DNA of 64,000 nt from Chitinophagaceae bacterium (GTDB taxonomy: Bacteria > Bacteroidota > Bacteroidia > Chitinophagales > Chitinophagaceae): positions 62,001 to 126,000 of the forward strand of contig CANGTN010000001.1 of the NCBI GenBank assembly GCA_947456805.1. Direction: 5' to 3'. The position numbers and the translations under genes are program-made. This document shows, one piece after another, positions 32,793 to 41,395 of this stretch (its first letter is position 1; the number at the start of each line of letters is the position of its first letter). Under the pieces are notes generated by a model that ran no database searches, was not told the origin of the DNA, and was given only the letters and a program-made list of their open reading frames with translations.

Positions 32793-34112
32793 TTAATTTT
32801 TTTCAATCACTCCTACTAAAAATTGCTCAACAATTCTTCTGATTTCGCTTGCGCTGGATTGATGCTGATTTACCAGCACCGAAAAAATAATTTCTTTTCC
32901 TTTTGCAGTGGTAATGTAACCGCTGAGAGTAACAACATTGCTTAACGTGCCTGTTTTTGCAAATATTTTTCCATTAATATTTTTATAGTATCCACCTAAT
33001 GTTCCGGAGTTACCTTCCTGAAAAATGGTACTTGTTCTTTGCCAGCCAAATTCAGATTTTATTTGATTCAATACCCAAATAAAATCTTGAGGAGTCATTA
33101 AATTGTATCTGCTCAATCCACTGCCATCAACCCATTTCGGTTTTTGGGGCAATAACTTAAAATCAGTTTTTAGTAATGTATCAATTGTTTTTCCATCATC
33201 CATCTTGCCTAATTTCTCATTGCCAATCATTAACAAACTTTGCTCTGCATAAAAATTATCACTTCTGTGCATCATAATTTTCAGCATAGAATCAGTTGGT
33301 TGCGAATACCGTTTTTTCCAGTTTGTTTTTTCGATAGTTGCATCAATATATTCTATCGGATGATGCAAGCTGTCTTCCAATAAAGTAATCGTCAATGGTT
33401 CAGATGTTATAAACGGGATGTCGTCTCCGGTAAATTTTTTATTGCTTTTTTGAATTGAAAAATTATTCGAGGTATAATTTCTATCTACATAAAAATTATT
33501 GTTTTGCATGCTGCTGAAAATAGTAACAGAATCTTTAAAATATTTTGGAGTAACCCGCAGCTGGTTTCCGGATTTTATAAATCCAACAACATTGCCAAAG
33601 ATAGGGGCAGCGCTACGTTCAGCCATATAGTCTGCATTATAATCATCCCACGCCCAACCTCTTCCCCAACGGTTACTTGAAAAATTACTCTTAACAACAG
33701 AGATGTTGTTGATGTGGCTTTTCAAAAAATCCATTGCAGGATGTTGCGCAAAATCGGGATGTAAAAAAGTAGGATCACCACAAAACTGAACGACATAATT
33801 GCTGTCTTCTTCCATGTATTTTAACCCTACCAAACTATCGCCTAAATTTTTCATTGCTGCATAGCATGTAAATATTTTTGTATTGCTAGCAGGAATAAAA
33901 AACTTTTCAGCTTGATAGCTGTACCAATATTTTTTGGTAGCCGGTTCATAAATACTGATGCCCACATGTGCATTGGCTAATTGGCTATTGGCTAAAATAA
34001 TTTGTTTGGCTTGAGTGCTTAATTTTTTTTCGATACTGCATGAATTACAAAAAATTAAAATTGTACCAACAAAACATATTTGATGCAACAACTTTTTTTG
34101 AATGAGCTTCAT
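32793..34112 (-). CDS. dacB: D-alanyl-D-alanine carboxypeptidase/endopeptidase (PBP4)
   Basis: A 439-residue penicillin-binding protein of the low-molecular-mass C class. Leader with lipobox-like FCNSC near residue 25, then active-site PASNTKIF (Ser-x-x-Lys), HRSDNFYAE (SxN-type SDN), and IFAKTGTLSNV (KTG). The long insertion between SxxK and SxN is typical of PBP4. It trims or cuts peptidoglycan cross-links in the periplasm. Convergent with the decayed GH2 gene; the arginase-fold gene lies 22 bp upstream on the same strand. Confidence 0.94.
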   Translation of the reverse strand: MKLIQKKLLHQICFVGTILIFCNSCSIEKKLSTQAKQIILANSQLANAHVGISIYEPATKKYWYSYQAEKFFIPASNTKIFTCYAAMKNLGDSLVGLKYMEEDSNYVVQFCGDPTFLHPDFAQHPAMDFLKSHINNISVVKSNFSSNRWGRGWAWDDYNADYMAERSAAPIFGNVVGFIKSGNQLRVTPKYFKDSVTIFSSMQNNNFYVDRNYTSNNFSIQKSNKKFTGDDIPFITSEPLTITLLEDSLHHPIEYIDATIEKTNWKKRYSQPTDSMLKIMMHRSDNFYAEQSLLMIGNEKLGKMDDGKTIDTLLKTDFKLLPQKPKWVDGSGLSRYNLMTPQDFIWVLNQIKSEFGWQRTSTIFQEGNSGTLGGYYKNINGKIFAKTGTLSNVVTLSGYITTAKGKEIIFSVLVNQHQSSASEIRRIVEQFLVGVIEKN

Positions 34113-34134
34113 GGTTTGTTATTTATGTGAGTGA

Positions 34135-35268
34135 TTAACTTCTTTCTACAGCACGCATCCATCTTTCAGGAATTTCATTGCTTGCTGCTACCAAGTAATC
34201 TTGTTTGCTGCATGCGATAAATTTACCACTGGGTAATTGTAACCACCAACGACCGGTTCGTTTGCTTTGTAAAAAAGTAGTTTCCACATCTGCAAAGGCA
34301 AGGTGAAATTCGTTGAACTCATTGTTGTTATCCAAAGTAGCTTCTTGTTTCCCTTTATAAATTCCATCCATCACATACCAAAGCATTTGGCTGATTTGTT
34401 TTGCGGTTAACTCATGCTCATCATAATTAGGAATATGTCCGTAAACGCCTATGCTGCTGATGTTTGGGCTCATGCCTGCATATTGCATCAGCATGCAGGC
34501 TTCTTCTCCGGTGAAGCCATTAGGTGTTAATCTGTTTGCCGGAGCATAAGCGTGTTGAATGGCTGCAATATCAAAACTCAGCATCTGTGAATTTCTGATT
34601 ACCGGCTCCATCTCCTCCATATTTTCTTTTACTTTTCCTACACGAAAACAATCAAAATGTAATTTGTCAATTGTTTCCAACATGCTTGGGTGAACCATGT
34701 AACTCTGAAAACCAATGTGGTTATAATGCCTGATAAAATTGGGCGTTCCGCACAGCATTTCAAGCAAAAAATTATCAGCAGGTAATACGCTGTTCATGTT
34801 CAAATCAATTCTTGCATCAATTCCAACAGATTCTATAATTTGATTGAGATTACCATAAGCATGGTATTGTGCAAGGGAAACATCATGACTACCGCCTAAA
34901 ATGATAACCCGTTTATTTTGTTCTATCAGTTCGCTTACCACACTTTTCAAAGCTGCATAAGTATCTTGTAAAGTAGCACCACATTTGATATTTCCCACAT
35001 CGGCAATATGTACATTTTTGTGCCAGTGAAACAAACTATAAAATTCTTTTCGGATTGCATTGGGTGCGTCGGTGTGAGTGTGTTCGAGACCTGCACCACG
35101 CATTTCTCCGCAGCCAATAATCACCATATCAATATTGGTAAGGTCGGGAAATGATGCTTCGTTTAAAACAATATGACTGCCTAATTGGGTATCTGCATAG
35201 CCCTGATCGTCACTGAGTTCATAAATATTGATGGGCTGTAAAAAATCAACAAGGGTATCTAAACTCAT
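34135..35268 (-). CDS. Arginase-fold protein annotated as formimidoylglutamase, degenerate metal site
   Basis: A 377-residue protein of the ureohydrolase superfamily. The family core is clear: GCGEMRGAG, ILGGSHDVSLAQYHA, GIDARIDLN, MLSFDIAAIQHAYAP and NGFTGEEACMLMQYAG. Canonical arginases coordinate two Mn ions with GGDH, DAHxD and SFDxDxxD. Here the His in DAHxD is Arg and the second Asp of SFDxD is Ala, so two of six ligands are absent. Extended C-terminal region (about 70 residues) ends LQLPSGKFIACSKQDYLVAA. It is usually labelled formimidoylglutamase (HutG) in Bacteroidota, but no hut genes are nearby and activity is doubtful. Confidence 0.8.
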   Translation of the reverse strand: MSLDTLVDFLQPINIYELSDDQGYADTQLGSHIVLNEASFPDLTNIDMVIIGCGEMRGAGLEHTHTDAPNAIRKEFYSLFHWHKNVHIADVGNIKCGATLQDTYAALKSVVSELIEQNKRVIILGGSHDVSLAQYHAYGNLNQIIESVGIDARIDLNMNSVLPADNFLLEMLCGTPNFIRHYNHIGFQSYMVHPSMLETIDKLHFDCFRVGKVKENMEEMEPVIRNSQMLSFDIAAIQHAYAPANRLTPNGFTGEEACMLMQYAGMSPNISSIGVYGHIPNYDEHELTAKQISQMLWYVMDGIYKGKQEATLDNNNEFNEFHLAFADVETTFLQSKRTGRWWLQLPSGKFIACSKQDYLVAASNEIPERWMRAVERS

Positions 35269-35284
35269 TGGATAATGTTTGTAA

Positions 35285-35292
35285 CAAACCTA
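35285..35292 (-). promoter_or_regulatory. -7 box (TAGGTTTG) for the arginase-fold gene
   Basis: Reads TAGGTTTG on the minus strand, an exact TAnnTTTG match, 16 nt before the ATG at 35268. It would drive this gene and perhaps dacB, which follows by 22 bp. Confidence 0.5.
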
Positions 35293-35367
35293 TAAAAAAA
35301 TGAGTTGCATAAAATGCATGTTGAAAACGAATTAAAAGATGGTTGTTTTACCAACATTATGTAGCAT

Positions 35368-36162
35368 TTATTTTGCCATATCGCCACCAGCTTCTTCTTC
35401 TTGTAATACCGGTTCTCTTAGTTCAACGGGCTTTGTAGTACGTTTTCTTAATCGCATGTTCAACAGTTCAACGCTGAAAGAAAATGCCATTGCGAAATAA
35501 ACGTAGTTTTTCAAATGCAATTGTTCGGCAGAATGAGGATCCCAACCTTCTACCAATAAGGTCAAACCAATCATTACCAAAAAAGACAATGCCAACATTT
35601 TAATGGTTGGATGTTGGTGAATGAATATTGCAATTTTTACACTGAATAAAAACATTACGAGCATTGCAATTACTACTGCAACAATCATAATCTCTACAAA
35701 TTTTGCAGTACCGCCGGCTGTAATAATACTGTCAAAACTAAAAATCATATCAATTAGCATAATTTGTAAAACTGCATTACCCAATGATAGTGACTTTGGT
35801 TTTGGTCCGTAGGTATTTTCTGCTTCACCCTCCAGTTTATGGTGAATTTCTTTTACGGTTTTATAAATCAAAAACAAACCCCCAACCAACATTACAATGC
35901 TTGCTAAATCAAAGTCCTTATTGAATAAAGTAAATAAAGGTTTGCCTTTCTGACCGAGTAACCATGTTAAACCAAATAATAAACATGTTCTGGTTAATAT
36001 CCCTGTAGTTATCCATATTATTCTTGCCTTTGGTTGTAAAGCTTTGGGAAGTCTGTTTAAAATAATACTTACAAAAATCACATTGTCAATACCCAACACA
36101 ATTTCTAAAATGATTAAAACGATAAGGCTGATAATACTTTCTGAAGTAAACAAATGATTCAT
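35368..36162 (-). CDS. TerC family integral membrane protein
   Basis: A 264-residue membrane protein with about seven helices and the TerC acidic motifs: LEIVLGIDNVIFVSII near the N-terminus and LIDMIFSFDSIITAGG in the middle, both with membrane-embedded Asp. TerC proteins are linked to tellurite resistance and to metal, often manganese, export; the substrate here is unknown. I chose the ATG at 36162 (MNHLFTSESIISL). The C-terminal tail is Glu-rich. The upstream 400 bp are repeats. Confidence 0.88.
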   Translation of the reverse strand: MNHLFTSESIISLIVLIILEIVLGIDNVIFVSIILNRLPKALQPKARIIWITTGILTRTCLLFGLTWLLGQKGKPLFTLFNKDFDLASIVMLVGGLFLIYKTVKEIHHKLEGEAENTYGPKPKSLSLGNAVLQIMLIDMIFSFDSIITAGGTAKFVEIMIVAVVIAMLVMFLFSVKIAIFIHQHPTIKMLALSFLVMIGLTLLVEGWDPHSAEQLHLKNYVYFAMAFSFSVELLNMRLRKRTTKPVELREPVLQEEEAGGDMAK

Positions 36163-36210
36163 GTAAAATACTTTGAGCGACAAAGATAAACGCAGGTTAG
36201 CAAAGTTGGA

Positions 36211-36540
36211 GAAAGCGTCATTGCGAGGAACGAAGCAATCTTTATTTCACGCAAAGCAACAATGAAAGCAAAGTCCGCAACGAAAACCTTTGTGTTATTC
36301 GAGCCTTCGTGGTAAATACAAGTTTAAAAAGTTCAAAGGTTGAAAAGGTTGAAAACAAAACGTCATTGCGAGGAACGAAGCAATCTTGGTTTCACGCAAA
36401 GGAACAACGATAGCAAAGCACGCAACGAAAATCTTTGTGCGCTTTGTGCTTTAGTGGTAAATACAAATTTAAAAAGTTCAAAAGGTTTAAGAGGTTGAAA
36501 AACAAAACGTCATTGCGAGGAACGAAGCAATCTTTTAGAT
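36211..36540. repeat. Tandem ~146-bp repeat with a 27-bp identical core, three copies
   Basis: The 27-bp core starting CGTCATTGCGAGGAACGAAG occurs without change at 36216-36242, 36361-36387 and 36508-36534, spaced 145 and 147 bp. The DNA between is also repeated, with blocks TTTCACGCAAAG, CGCAACGAAAA, CTTTGTG, GTGGTAAATACAA and GGTTGAAAA in the same order in both units. The core resembles a widely dispersed bacterial intergenic motif. No gene fits in the 416 bp between the TerC start and the next gene, so this is the content of that gap. Confidence 0.92.
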
Positions 36541-36578
36541 ATTACCCTTTTTTATTAATCAAAAAACTATAAAAAATT

Positions 36579-36770
36579 TTATTGCTTATCGCTTTTTCCT
36601 AATAGAGATCCTAGAATTGCAAATATTGCACCAACCGTACCACCACCAATCCAAACAATACTTTTAGACCAAAATTGACCTACTGAAAAGTCGGTTTGTG
36701 AACCACAACCAACAATAACCAACATAAACCCAAAAATGAAACCCAAGAGAGCAGATTTTTCTTTTTTCAT
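36579..36770 (-). CDS. Small hypothetical membrane/lipoprotein
   Basis: A 63-residue protein with a hydrophobic leader (SALLGFIFGFMLVIVGC, possible lipid Cys at 22), a short polar stretch (SQTDFSVGQFWSK) and a second hydrophobic segment with small residues (IVWIGGGTVGAIFAILGSLL), ending GKSDKQ. No family recognised. It is the last of three consecutive minus-strand genes, 20 bp after the 161-residue one, so the three form a likely operon. Codon content is plausible and an ATG is present, but short size limits confidence. Confidence 0.55.
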   Translation of the reverse strand: MKKEKSALLGFIFGFMLVIVGCGSQTDFSVGQFWSKSIVWIGGGTVGAIFAILGSLLGKSDKQ

Positions 36771-36790
36771 AATATTTTCTTTTGTAATGT

Positions 36791-37276
36791 TTATTTAAAT
36801 GAAAATAATATTGATATGATTGATATGATGAGTGCAACTATACCAAGCTTATAAGATGCCCTTACAGCATCATTTGGATTATACCAGTAAAACGGAAAAA
36901 AATACCAAAAACGAGTCGTTAATGAAATGTCAAGTTCTTTGTTTTTATCTTCCTTTGAAAGCCCTAATTCACTTAATGAGTGATAGTTTAATCCAATCTG
37001 ATTTGCTTTAAGCCCTTTACTATTTCCCGAGCAAACTAAACGATAAATTTTTTTACCATTGGACTCAACTTTAATATATCGTCTTGTACCAACCATATAA
37101 CCAAAAAAATCGGTCTCAGTTGATTTTGGGAATAAACTAGATATTAAAGAATTCTCAATAAATGCCTTGTCAGAAAAGCTTTCATCATAACAATCGTTTT
37201 TTATTTTTAAAAAACCTTCACCATCATTTTGGGCGTTTTCAGATACTATTATTTTTAATGTCAGTTTTGTTTTCAT
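36791..37276 (-). CDS. Hypothetical protein with C-terminal membrane anchor
   Basis: A 161-residue protein I do not recognise. The first ~125 residues are soluble and mixed alpha/beta (TLKIIVSENAQNDGEGFLKI, VGTRRYIKVESNGKKIYRLV). An aromatic stretch FWYFFPFYWYNPND is followed by one transmembrane helix (LGIVALIISIISILF) at the very end. So it is probably tail-anchored, with the soluble domain in the cytoplasm. It follows the TPR-like lipoprotein by 12 bp and precedes the 63-residue gene by 20 bp. Confidence 0.6.
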   Translation of the reverse strand: MKTKLTLKIIVSENAQNDGEGFLKIKNDCYDESFSDKAFIENSLISSLFPKSTETDFFGYMVGTRRYIKVESNGKKIYRLVCSGNSKGLKANQIGLNYHSLSELGLSKEDKNKELDISLTTRFWYFFPFYWYNPNDAVRASYKLGIVALIISIISILFSFK

Positions 37277-37288
37277 GTATTTTGATGT

Positions 37289-38485
37289 TTAATTATAGTA
37301 TGCCGTGTATTTGAATTCGCCATTTTCCTTAAGTCCACCATCTTTATAATTGGCTTGTATAATATATATATCACTACCAAAAAATTTATCCCTGAGTAAA
37401 GAAAACTTCCAGTCAGAATCTTCTGATGGAAATCCATGTAGTACTATTTTATTTTCACCAACTACATCCCATTTGCCCTTATTATATACTTCTGTAAATC
37501 TGTATCCAGCATCAGTGTAATCAACCTCACCTTGTGCAAAAGTTCCATCATCATAAAGTACTAAACCCATTTTAAAACCACCAGTATTAGTAAAAAAAGT
37601 GTTTTTGTATTTTTTATCTATTTGTCTTATTTTATTTAATCTCTGTTTCTCGGCCTCGCTTTTTCTTAATTCTTCCCTTGCCAATGAAATCTCAGGCATA
37701 TATCTTTGAGAAAGCTCATTTAGATATTGTTTTGAGAGTTTTAAAACGAAAAATGGTTTGTCGAACTTGGATAAGTAGTCAATAAAGTTGCCTGCTAAAA
37801 TTAATATATTGGTAGTGTTTATATCATTTGCGACAAACTTTAACCCCTTTGACAGCTTAAATTTGTCTAAAAATTGTAGGCTCACCTCTGTAAATCTTCT
37901 GGATGATTCTTTATTCGTACTTGTATCAATCCCAATAAATCGGTTCGTATTATTAATGATATAATCAAACCTCTTATTCAAAAGTTCTTCATTTGCAACG
38001 GATGGAAAATTTGAAATGTCTTTCTTATCAGTTTGCATAAATCTTGCAAACTCCATAAAATATGTTTGTGCTAAAATTGTAGCACATTTAATATTGTTTG
38101 CATCAATACTCAAACACTTCTCACTAAAATAATATGTACTATCATAATAGTTTTTAAATTGAGTTGTATTTTTGATACTATTATTTGCTTTGTCAAAAAA
38201 ACAATTTTCATATATAGATTGGTCGTTAACACCACTATATAATCTTGCTAAGTAGTAATAATAATTTGCATTTGGTTTTTTTTCATCAATCTTCATTTTA
38301 CGATACTCAGATATTAGTGTCTCTGTTACTTTAAGCTGTTCAACAGGATCTTTAGTTGTGTTAATACAACTATCTTGGTAGGCTCTATGCTTTTCAATAT
38401 TATTAATATCTATATTCTCTAAAGGGGATTTACAAGAGTAGAAGCACACTAAAATTAATAGTGGTAACAGGCAAAGTCTTTTCAT
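37289..38485 (-). CDS. Hypothetical lipoprotein, helical repeats plus small C-terminal domain
   Basis: A 398-residue predicted lipoprotein (leader MKRLCLLPLLILVCFYSC, lipid Cys at 18). Residues about 60-150 look like tetratricopeptide-type helix pairs (YYYYLARLYSGVNDQSIYEN, then CLSIDANNIKCATILAQTYF). A charged helix (about 275-300, REELRKSEAEKQRLNKIRQI) leads to a compact beta domain of about 95 residues (GGFKMGLVLYDDGTFAQGEV, GKWDVVGENKIVLHG). No exact family recognised. First gene of a probable three-gene operon, divergent from an HTH regulator. Confidence 0.65.
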   Translation of the reverse strand: MKRLCLLPLLILVCFYSCKSPLENIDINNIEKHRAYQDSCINTTKDPVEQLKVTETLISEYRKMKIDEKKPNANYYYYLARLYSGVNDQSIYENCFFDKANNSIKNTTQFKNYYDSTYYFSEKCLSIDANNIKCATILAQTYFMEFARFMQTDKKDISNFPSVANEELLNKRFDYIINNTNRFIGIDTSTNKESSRRFTEVSLQFLDKFKLSKGLKFVANDINTTNILILAGNFIDYLSKFDKPFFVLKLSKQYLNELSQRYMPEISLAREELRKSEAEKQRLNKIRQIDKKYKNTFFTNTGGFKMGLVLYDDGTFAQGEVDYTDAGYRFTEVYNKGKWDVVGENKIVLHGFPSEDSDWKFSLLRDKFFGSDIYIIQANYKDGGLKENGEFKYTAYYN

Positions 38486-38569
38486 TTTTTTATTTTAAAG
38501 AATTTAAATAGAGAATAAATAACAATTACAAATAAATTTCAATTAAAACTATTCTTTATTGTTTTAAAA

Positions 38570-38609
38570 GATTATTTTGCCACTTTAATGATTATTTTAC
38601 TACTTTTAA
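38570..38609. promoter_or_regulatory. Tandem 20-bp direct repeat upstream of HTH gene, candidate operator
   Basis: Copy 1 (38570-38589) and copy 2 (38590-38609) start GATTATTTT and share 16 of 20 bases (core GATTATTTTnCnACTTT). They lie back to back and end 3 bp before the ATG of the HTH gene, and about 85 bp before the divergent lipoprotein start at 38485. Two 20-bp half-sites sit on the same face of the helix, as expected for an autoregulated XRE operator. Confidence 0.55.
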
Positions 38610-38612
38610 AGC

Positions 38613-38966
38613 ATGAATAATATTGGAGATACAATAAAAAAATTTAGAGAGTTAAAAAATTTTACAAGAGAAAAAATTGCTGCAGAATTGAAAATGAGTC
38701 TCAGTAATTATAGTAAAATTGAAAGGGGAGAAATTGACCTAACGCTTTCTCGAATTAATCAGATTGCTAATGTTTTAGAAATTGATACATCACAAATTTT
38801 AAATTTTGATGCTACTCAGATATTTAACATATCAAACAATAAATTAGTACAAGGAATTGGTGCAAAAGCAGAAAACATGCATTTTCATAGCGATGATTAT
38901 AAAGAAAAATATATCGTTATGCTTGAGAAAGAAATTGAGAGATTAAAATCAGAAAAAATCAAATAG
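38613..38966 (+). CDS. XRE-family HTH transcriptional regulator
   Basis: A 117-residue regulator with an N-terminal lambda-repressor-like helix-turn-helix (residues about 6-62: IGDTIKKFRELKNFTREKIA, then SNYSKIERGEIDLTLSRINQ). The C-terminal part is predicted to be a coiled helix (KEKYIVMLEKEIERLKSEKI) for dimerisation. Divergent from the three hypothetical genes at 36.6-38.5 kb and probably their regulator, by position. Close upstream tandem repeat suggests autoregulation. Convergent with pyrD, with a weak AT-rich hairpin between. Confidence 0.9.
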   Translation: MNNIGDTIKKFRELKNFTREKIAAELKMSLSNYSKIERGEIDLTLSRINQIANVLEIDTSQILNFDATQIFNISNNKLVQGIGAKAENMHFHSDDYKEKYIVMLEKEIERLKSEKIK

Positions 38967-39012
38967 ACAGCTAATTAGATTGTGGGCTCAAATACATCTA
39001 ATTCAATATCCA

Positions 39013-40062
39013 TCATCCAGCCAATTGCTTACAAATATTTTTTGCAATACCAGGTCCTTCATACACAAATCCCGTCCACACTTGAACCAAACTTGCACCG
39101 GCATTTATTTTTTCAATTGCATCATCACCATTAAAAATACCGCCACTTGCAATGATGGGAATTTTTTGTTGTGTTTGCTGTGACAAATATTGTACAACCG
39201 AAGTACTTTTTTCGGTAAGTGGTTTACCACTCAATCCTCCTACCCCAATTTTTCCCAATAATGCCTGTGGCGTTTGTAAATGACTGCGATCAATTGTGGT
39301 GTTGGTAGCTACAAGTCCGGACAACTCTACCTCAAAACTTAAATCTACAATATCATTTAATTGAGTGGCGGTGAGGTCTGGAGCAATTTTTAACAACAAA
39401 GGCTTGGGATTTGTTTTTCCCTGATTGATATTTTGTAACTGGCTTAAAATTTTTCTCAAAGAATCTTTTTCCTGCAATTCTCTTAAGCCCGGCGTATTTG
39501 GGCTGCTTACGTTCACCACAAAATAATCTACATAGTCAAACAATTCTGTAAAGCAAATTTCATAATCCCTATAGGCTGTTTCGTTGGGCGTGATTTTATT
39601 TTTACCAATATTTCCTCCAACAATAATTGGGCTTCCTCCGTTTTTACTTTTATAATTATTCCACTGAAGTAATCTTTGTTTGATGGTTTCTACGCCATCA
39701 TTATTAAAGCCCATTCGGTTAATCAATGCTTTATCCTTTGGCAACCGAAACAACCTTGGTTTAAGATTACCAAGTTGTGCTTTTGGTGTTACTGTTCCAA
39801 CTTCTACAAAGCCGAAACCCAATGTTGACAGCTCTCTCAGGTAGGCTGCGTTTTTATCAAATCCTGCACCAAGCCCTACAGGGTTTTTAAATTGTAGCCC
39901 AAAAATATTTCTCTCTAAGGAAGGATGATCATATGAAAAATGTTTTCGAATTGCTTGTTTCAATATTTCAAAATTGCATGCTTCCTGCAAACAATTCATT
40001 GAAAAGTAGTGTGCTTTTTCGGGTGAAATACAAAATAAAAGGTCTCTTAATAAAGGATACAT
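39013..40062 (-). CDS. pyrD: Dihydroorotate dehydrogenase (quinone), class 2
   Basis: A 349-residue FMN enzyme of pyrimidine synthesis, passing electrons from dihydroorotate to quinone. Class 2 features: amphipathic N-terminal helices (residues about 1-40), NPVGLGAGFDKNA, GFVEVGTVTPKAQLGNLKPR, and catalytic Ser in NVSSPNTPGLREL; FMN-site segments IIASGGIFNGDDAIEKINAG and LVQVWTGFVYEGPG. Length fits class 2. The -7 box TATCTTCG ends 7 bp before its ATG. Confidence 0.96.
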   Translation of the reverse strand: MYPLLRDLLFCISPEKAHYFSMNCLQEACNFEILKQAIRKHFSYDHPSLERNIFGLQFKNPVGLGAGFDKNAAYLRELSTLGFGFVEVGTVTPKAQLGNLKPRLFRLPKDKALINRMGFNNDGVETIKQRLLQWNNYKSKNGGSPIIVGGNIGKNKITPNETAYRDYEICFTELFDYVDYFVVNVSSPNTPGLRELQEKDSLRKILSQLQNINQGKTNPKPLLLKIAPDLTATQLNDIVDLSFEVELSGLVATNTTIDRSHLQTPQALLGKIGVGGLSGKPLTEKSTSVVQYLSQQTQQKIPIIASGGIFNGDDAIEKINAGASLVQVWTGFVYEGPGIAKNICKQLAG

Positions 40063-40068
40063 ATTTAG

Positions 40069-40076
40069 CGAAGATA
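40069..40076 (-). promoter_or_regulatory. -7 box (TATCTTCG) close to the pyrD start
   Basis: Minus-strand TATCTTCG, one mismatch from TAnnTTTG, whose last base is 7 nt before the pyrD ATG (40062). Expected leader is about 3 nt. The same octamer lies upstream of lysS and rny. Confidence 0.45.
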
Positions 40077-40093
40077 ATTCTTGGATAATTTGA

Positions 40094-41392
40094 TTAGTGT
40101 TTGATAAAATTATTTTTCAAAAAATCGATATATATTTTTCTCCATTGCAACCATTGTGGCTGTTCGGTTAAAAAATGATTGTGATAGATTGTAATTAAAG
40201 TTCCGTTTACTTTTTTAACTACATCATGATAGGCTTGTAATGAAATTGCAGCTTCTTCGGCAGATAATTTTTCTTCAAAAAAAGCATTGGCATCCATATA
40301 ACAAAATGGATAAACCATTAATGATGTGGTTTCGTTTTTTTCAAGGTCAAACCATTGAAACGGTAACGTATATGACGCCCTGAAACCATTGATACTGCCA
40401 TATCCCATGCTATAATCGTTTACAATTTTATTTTTAACCAATAACCGATATGTATTGGGCAAATCCATTCTGATATAATGTTGCCGGCTGTCGATTATCT
40501 TATTGCTGCAAACTTTCTGTAGCGTTTGTATTTCTTCGGTTAATAATTTTTCATCATCACCACTTTGCCAGGAAGGATGAATACCAACTGTGTTTTTTAT
40601 TGCAATTTTTTGTAATAACTTTTTAAATCCGAAGCTATTCGTTGCAATATTTCTGTCGTACCCTTTTACCATTTTTGCCATTAAAAAAAAGTAAACAGGC
40701 TTCAGTTGATACGTTGAATGAATTTCTTGCAACCAATCATACACATCAAAAGGGTCTTTACTTTTGCCACTATATACCAATGCTCTTTCTGTAATAGATT
40801 CAAAATTGGCAGTTATAAAATCTTTAAAAAACGCTCCGATATTTCTGTATACTGCATGATACTTATATCGAAAAGCAATATCAATATCATATGTTGGATT
40901 GAAACAAAATTGAGTATTTAATAATTTAAAATCTACCATTTTTTGTTGGCAAATTTTTTCAAATTCCAGCAGCCATAAATTGATGATAGGCAAATGCAAA
41001 AAATTATTTTGAAAGGCAATGCTGTTTGTATGAGCATATCTGCCGTACATGTCTTTTTCATGAGGCAAGTATTCTTCGTACCGGGAAATCAAATAAAAAG
41101 AAGCTGCAAACAAATCAAACGGAATGCTGCCATTGGTTTTAAAAAAAGCCAATAATCCTTGCCATTCAATGCATTCAACGATTTGAGGTGAAATGTTTTT
41201 TTCAAATAAAATTCCGTACGGAATAATTTGAATTTCGTTTGTATCAACAGTAATCGAAGAGTAATTTATTTTAACACCGCTATACTGCAAAAATTCTTCT
41301 GTACTATTGGTTACTTTATATTGTTGTTGAAACAATACCTGAAGAATATAAGTGAGTCTTTCACTGTTATGTTGGTGGTAAATTAAAATCAT
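40094..41392 (-). CDS. Polysaccharide deacetylase family protein
   Basis: A 432-residue protein with a NodB-like deacetylase domain in its C-terminal two thirds. Motif 1 is YDIDIAFRYK (TFDxD-like, about residues 172-181), a later HPSWQS is the zinc-His segment, then RQHYIRMDLPNTYRLL and SMGYGSINGFRASYTLPFQW. The N-terminal part (about 1-150) matches the extra domain found in Bacteroidota members. No signal peptide, so a cytoplasmic enzyme or polysaccharide-modification role is likely; substrate unknown. Lies 3 bp after lutB, hence probably cotranscribed. Confidence 0.82.
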   Translation of the reverse strand: MILIYHQHNSERLTYILQVLFQQQYKVTNSTEEFLQYSGVKINYSSITVDTNEIQIIPYGILFEKNISPQIVECIEWQGLLAFFKTNGSIPFDLFAASFYLISRYEEYLPHEKDMYGRYAHTNSIAFQNNFLHLPIINLWLLEFEKICQQKMVDFKLLNTQFCFNPTYDIDIAFRYKYHAVYRNIGAFFKDFITANFESITERALVYSGKSKDPFDVYDWLQEIHSTYQLKPVYFFLMAKMVKGYDRNIATNSFGFKKLLQKIAIKNTVGIHPSWQSGDDEKLLTEEIQTLQKVCSNKIIDSRQHYIRMDLPNTYRLLVKNKIVNDYSMGYGSINGFRASYTLPFQWFDLEKNETTSLMVYPFCYMDANAFFEEKLSAEEAAISLQAYHDVVKKVNGTLITIYHNHFLTEQPQWLQWRKIYIDFLKNNFIKH

Positions 41393-41395
41393 GGG

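Noticed and set aside
38973-39003. AATTAGAT/ATCTAATT hairpin between HTH gene and pyrD
   Set aside because: All A/T apart from one G-C pair, 15-nt loop, no T tract; weak, so not called a terminator.
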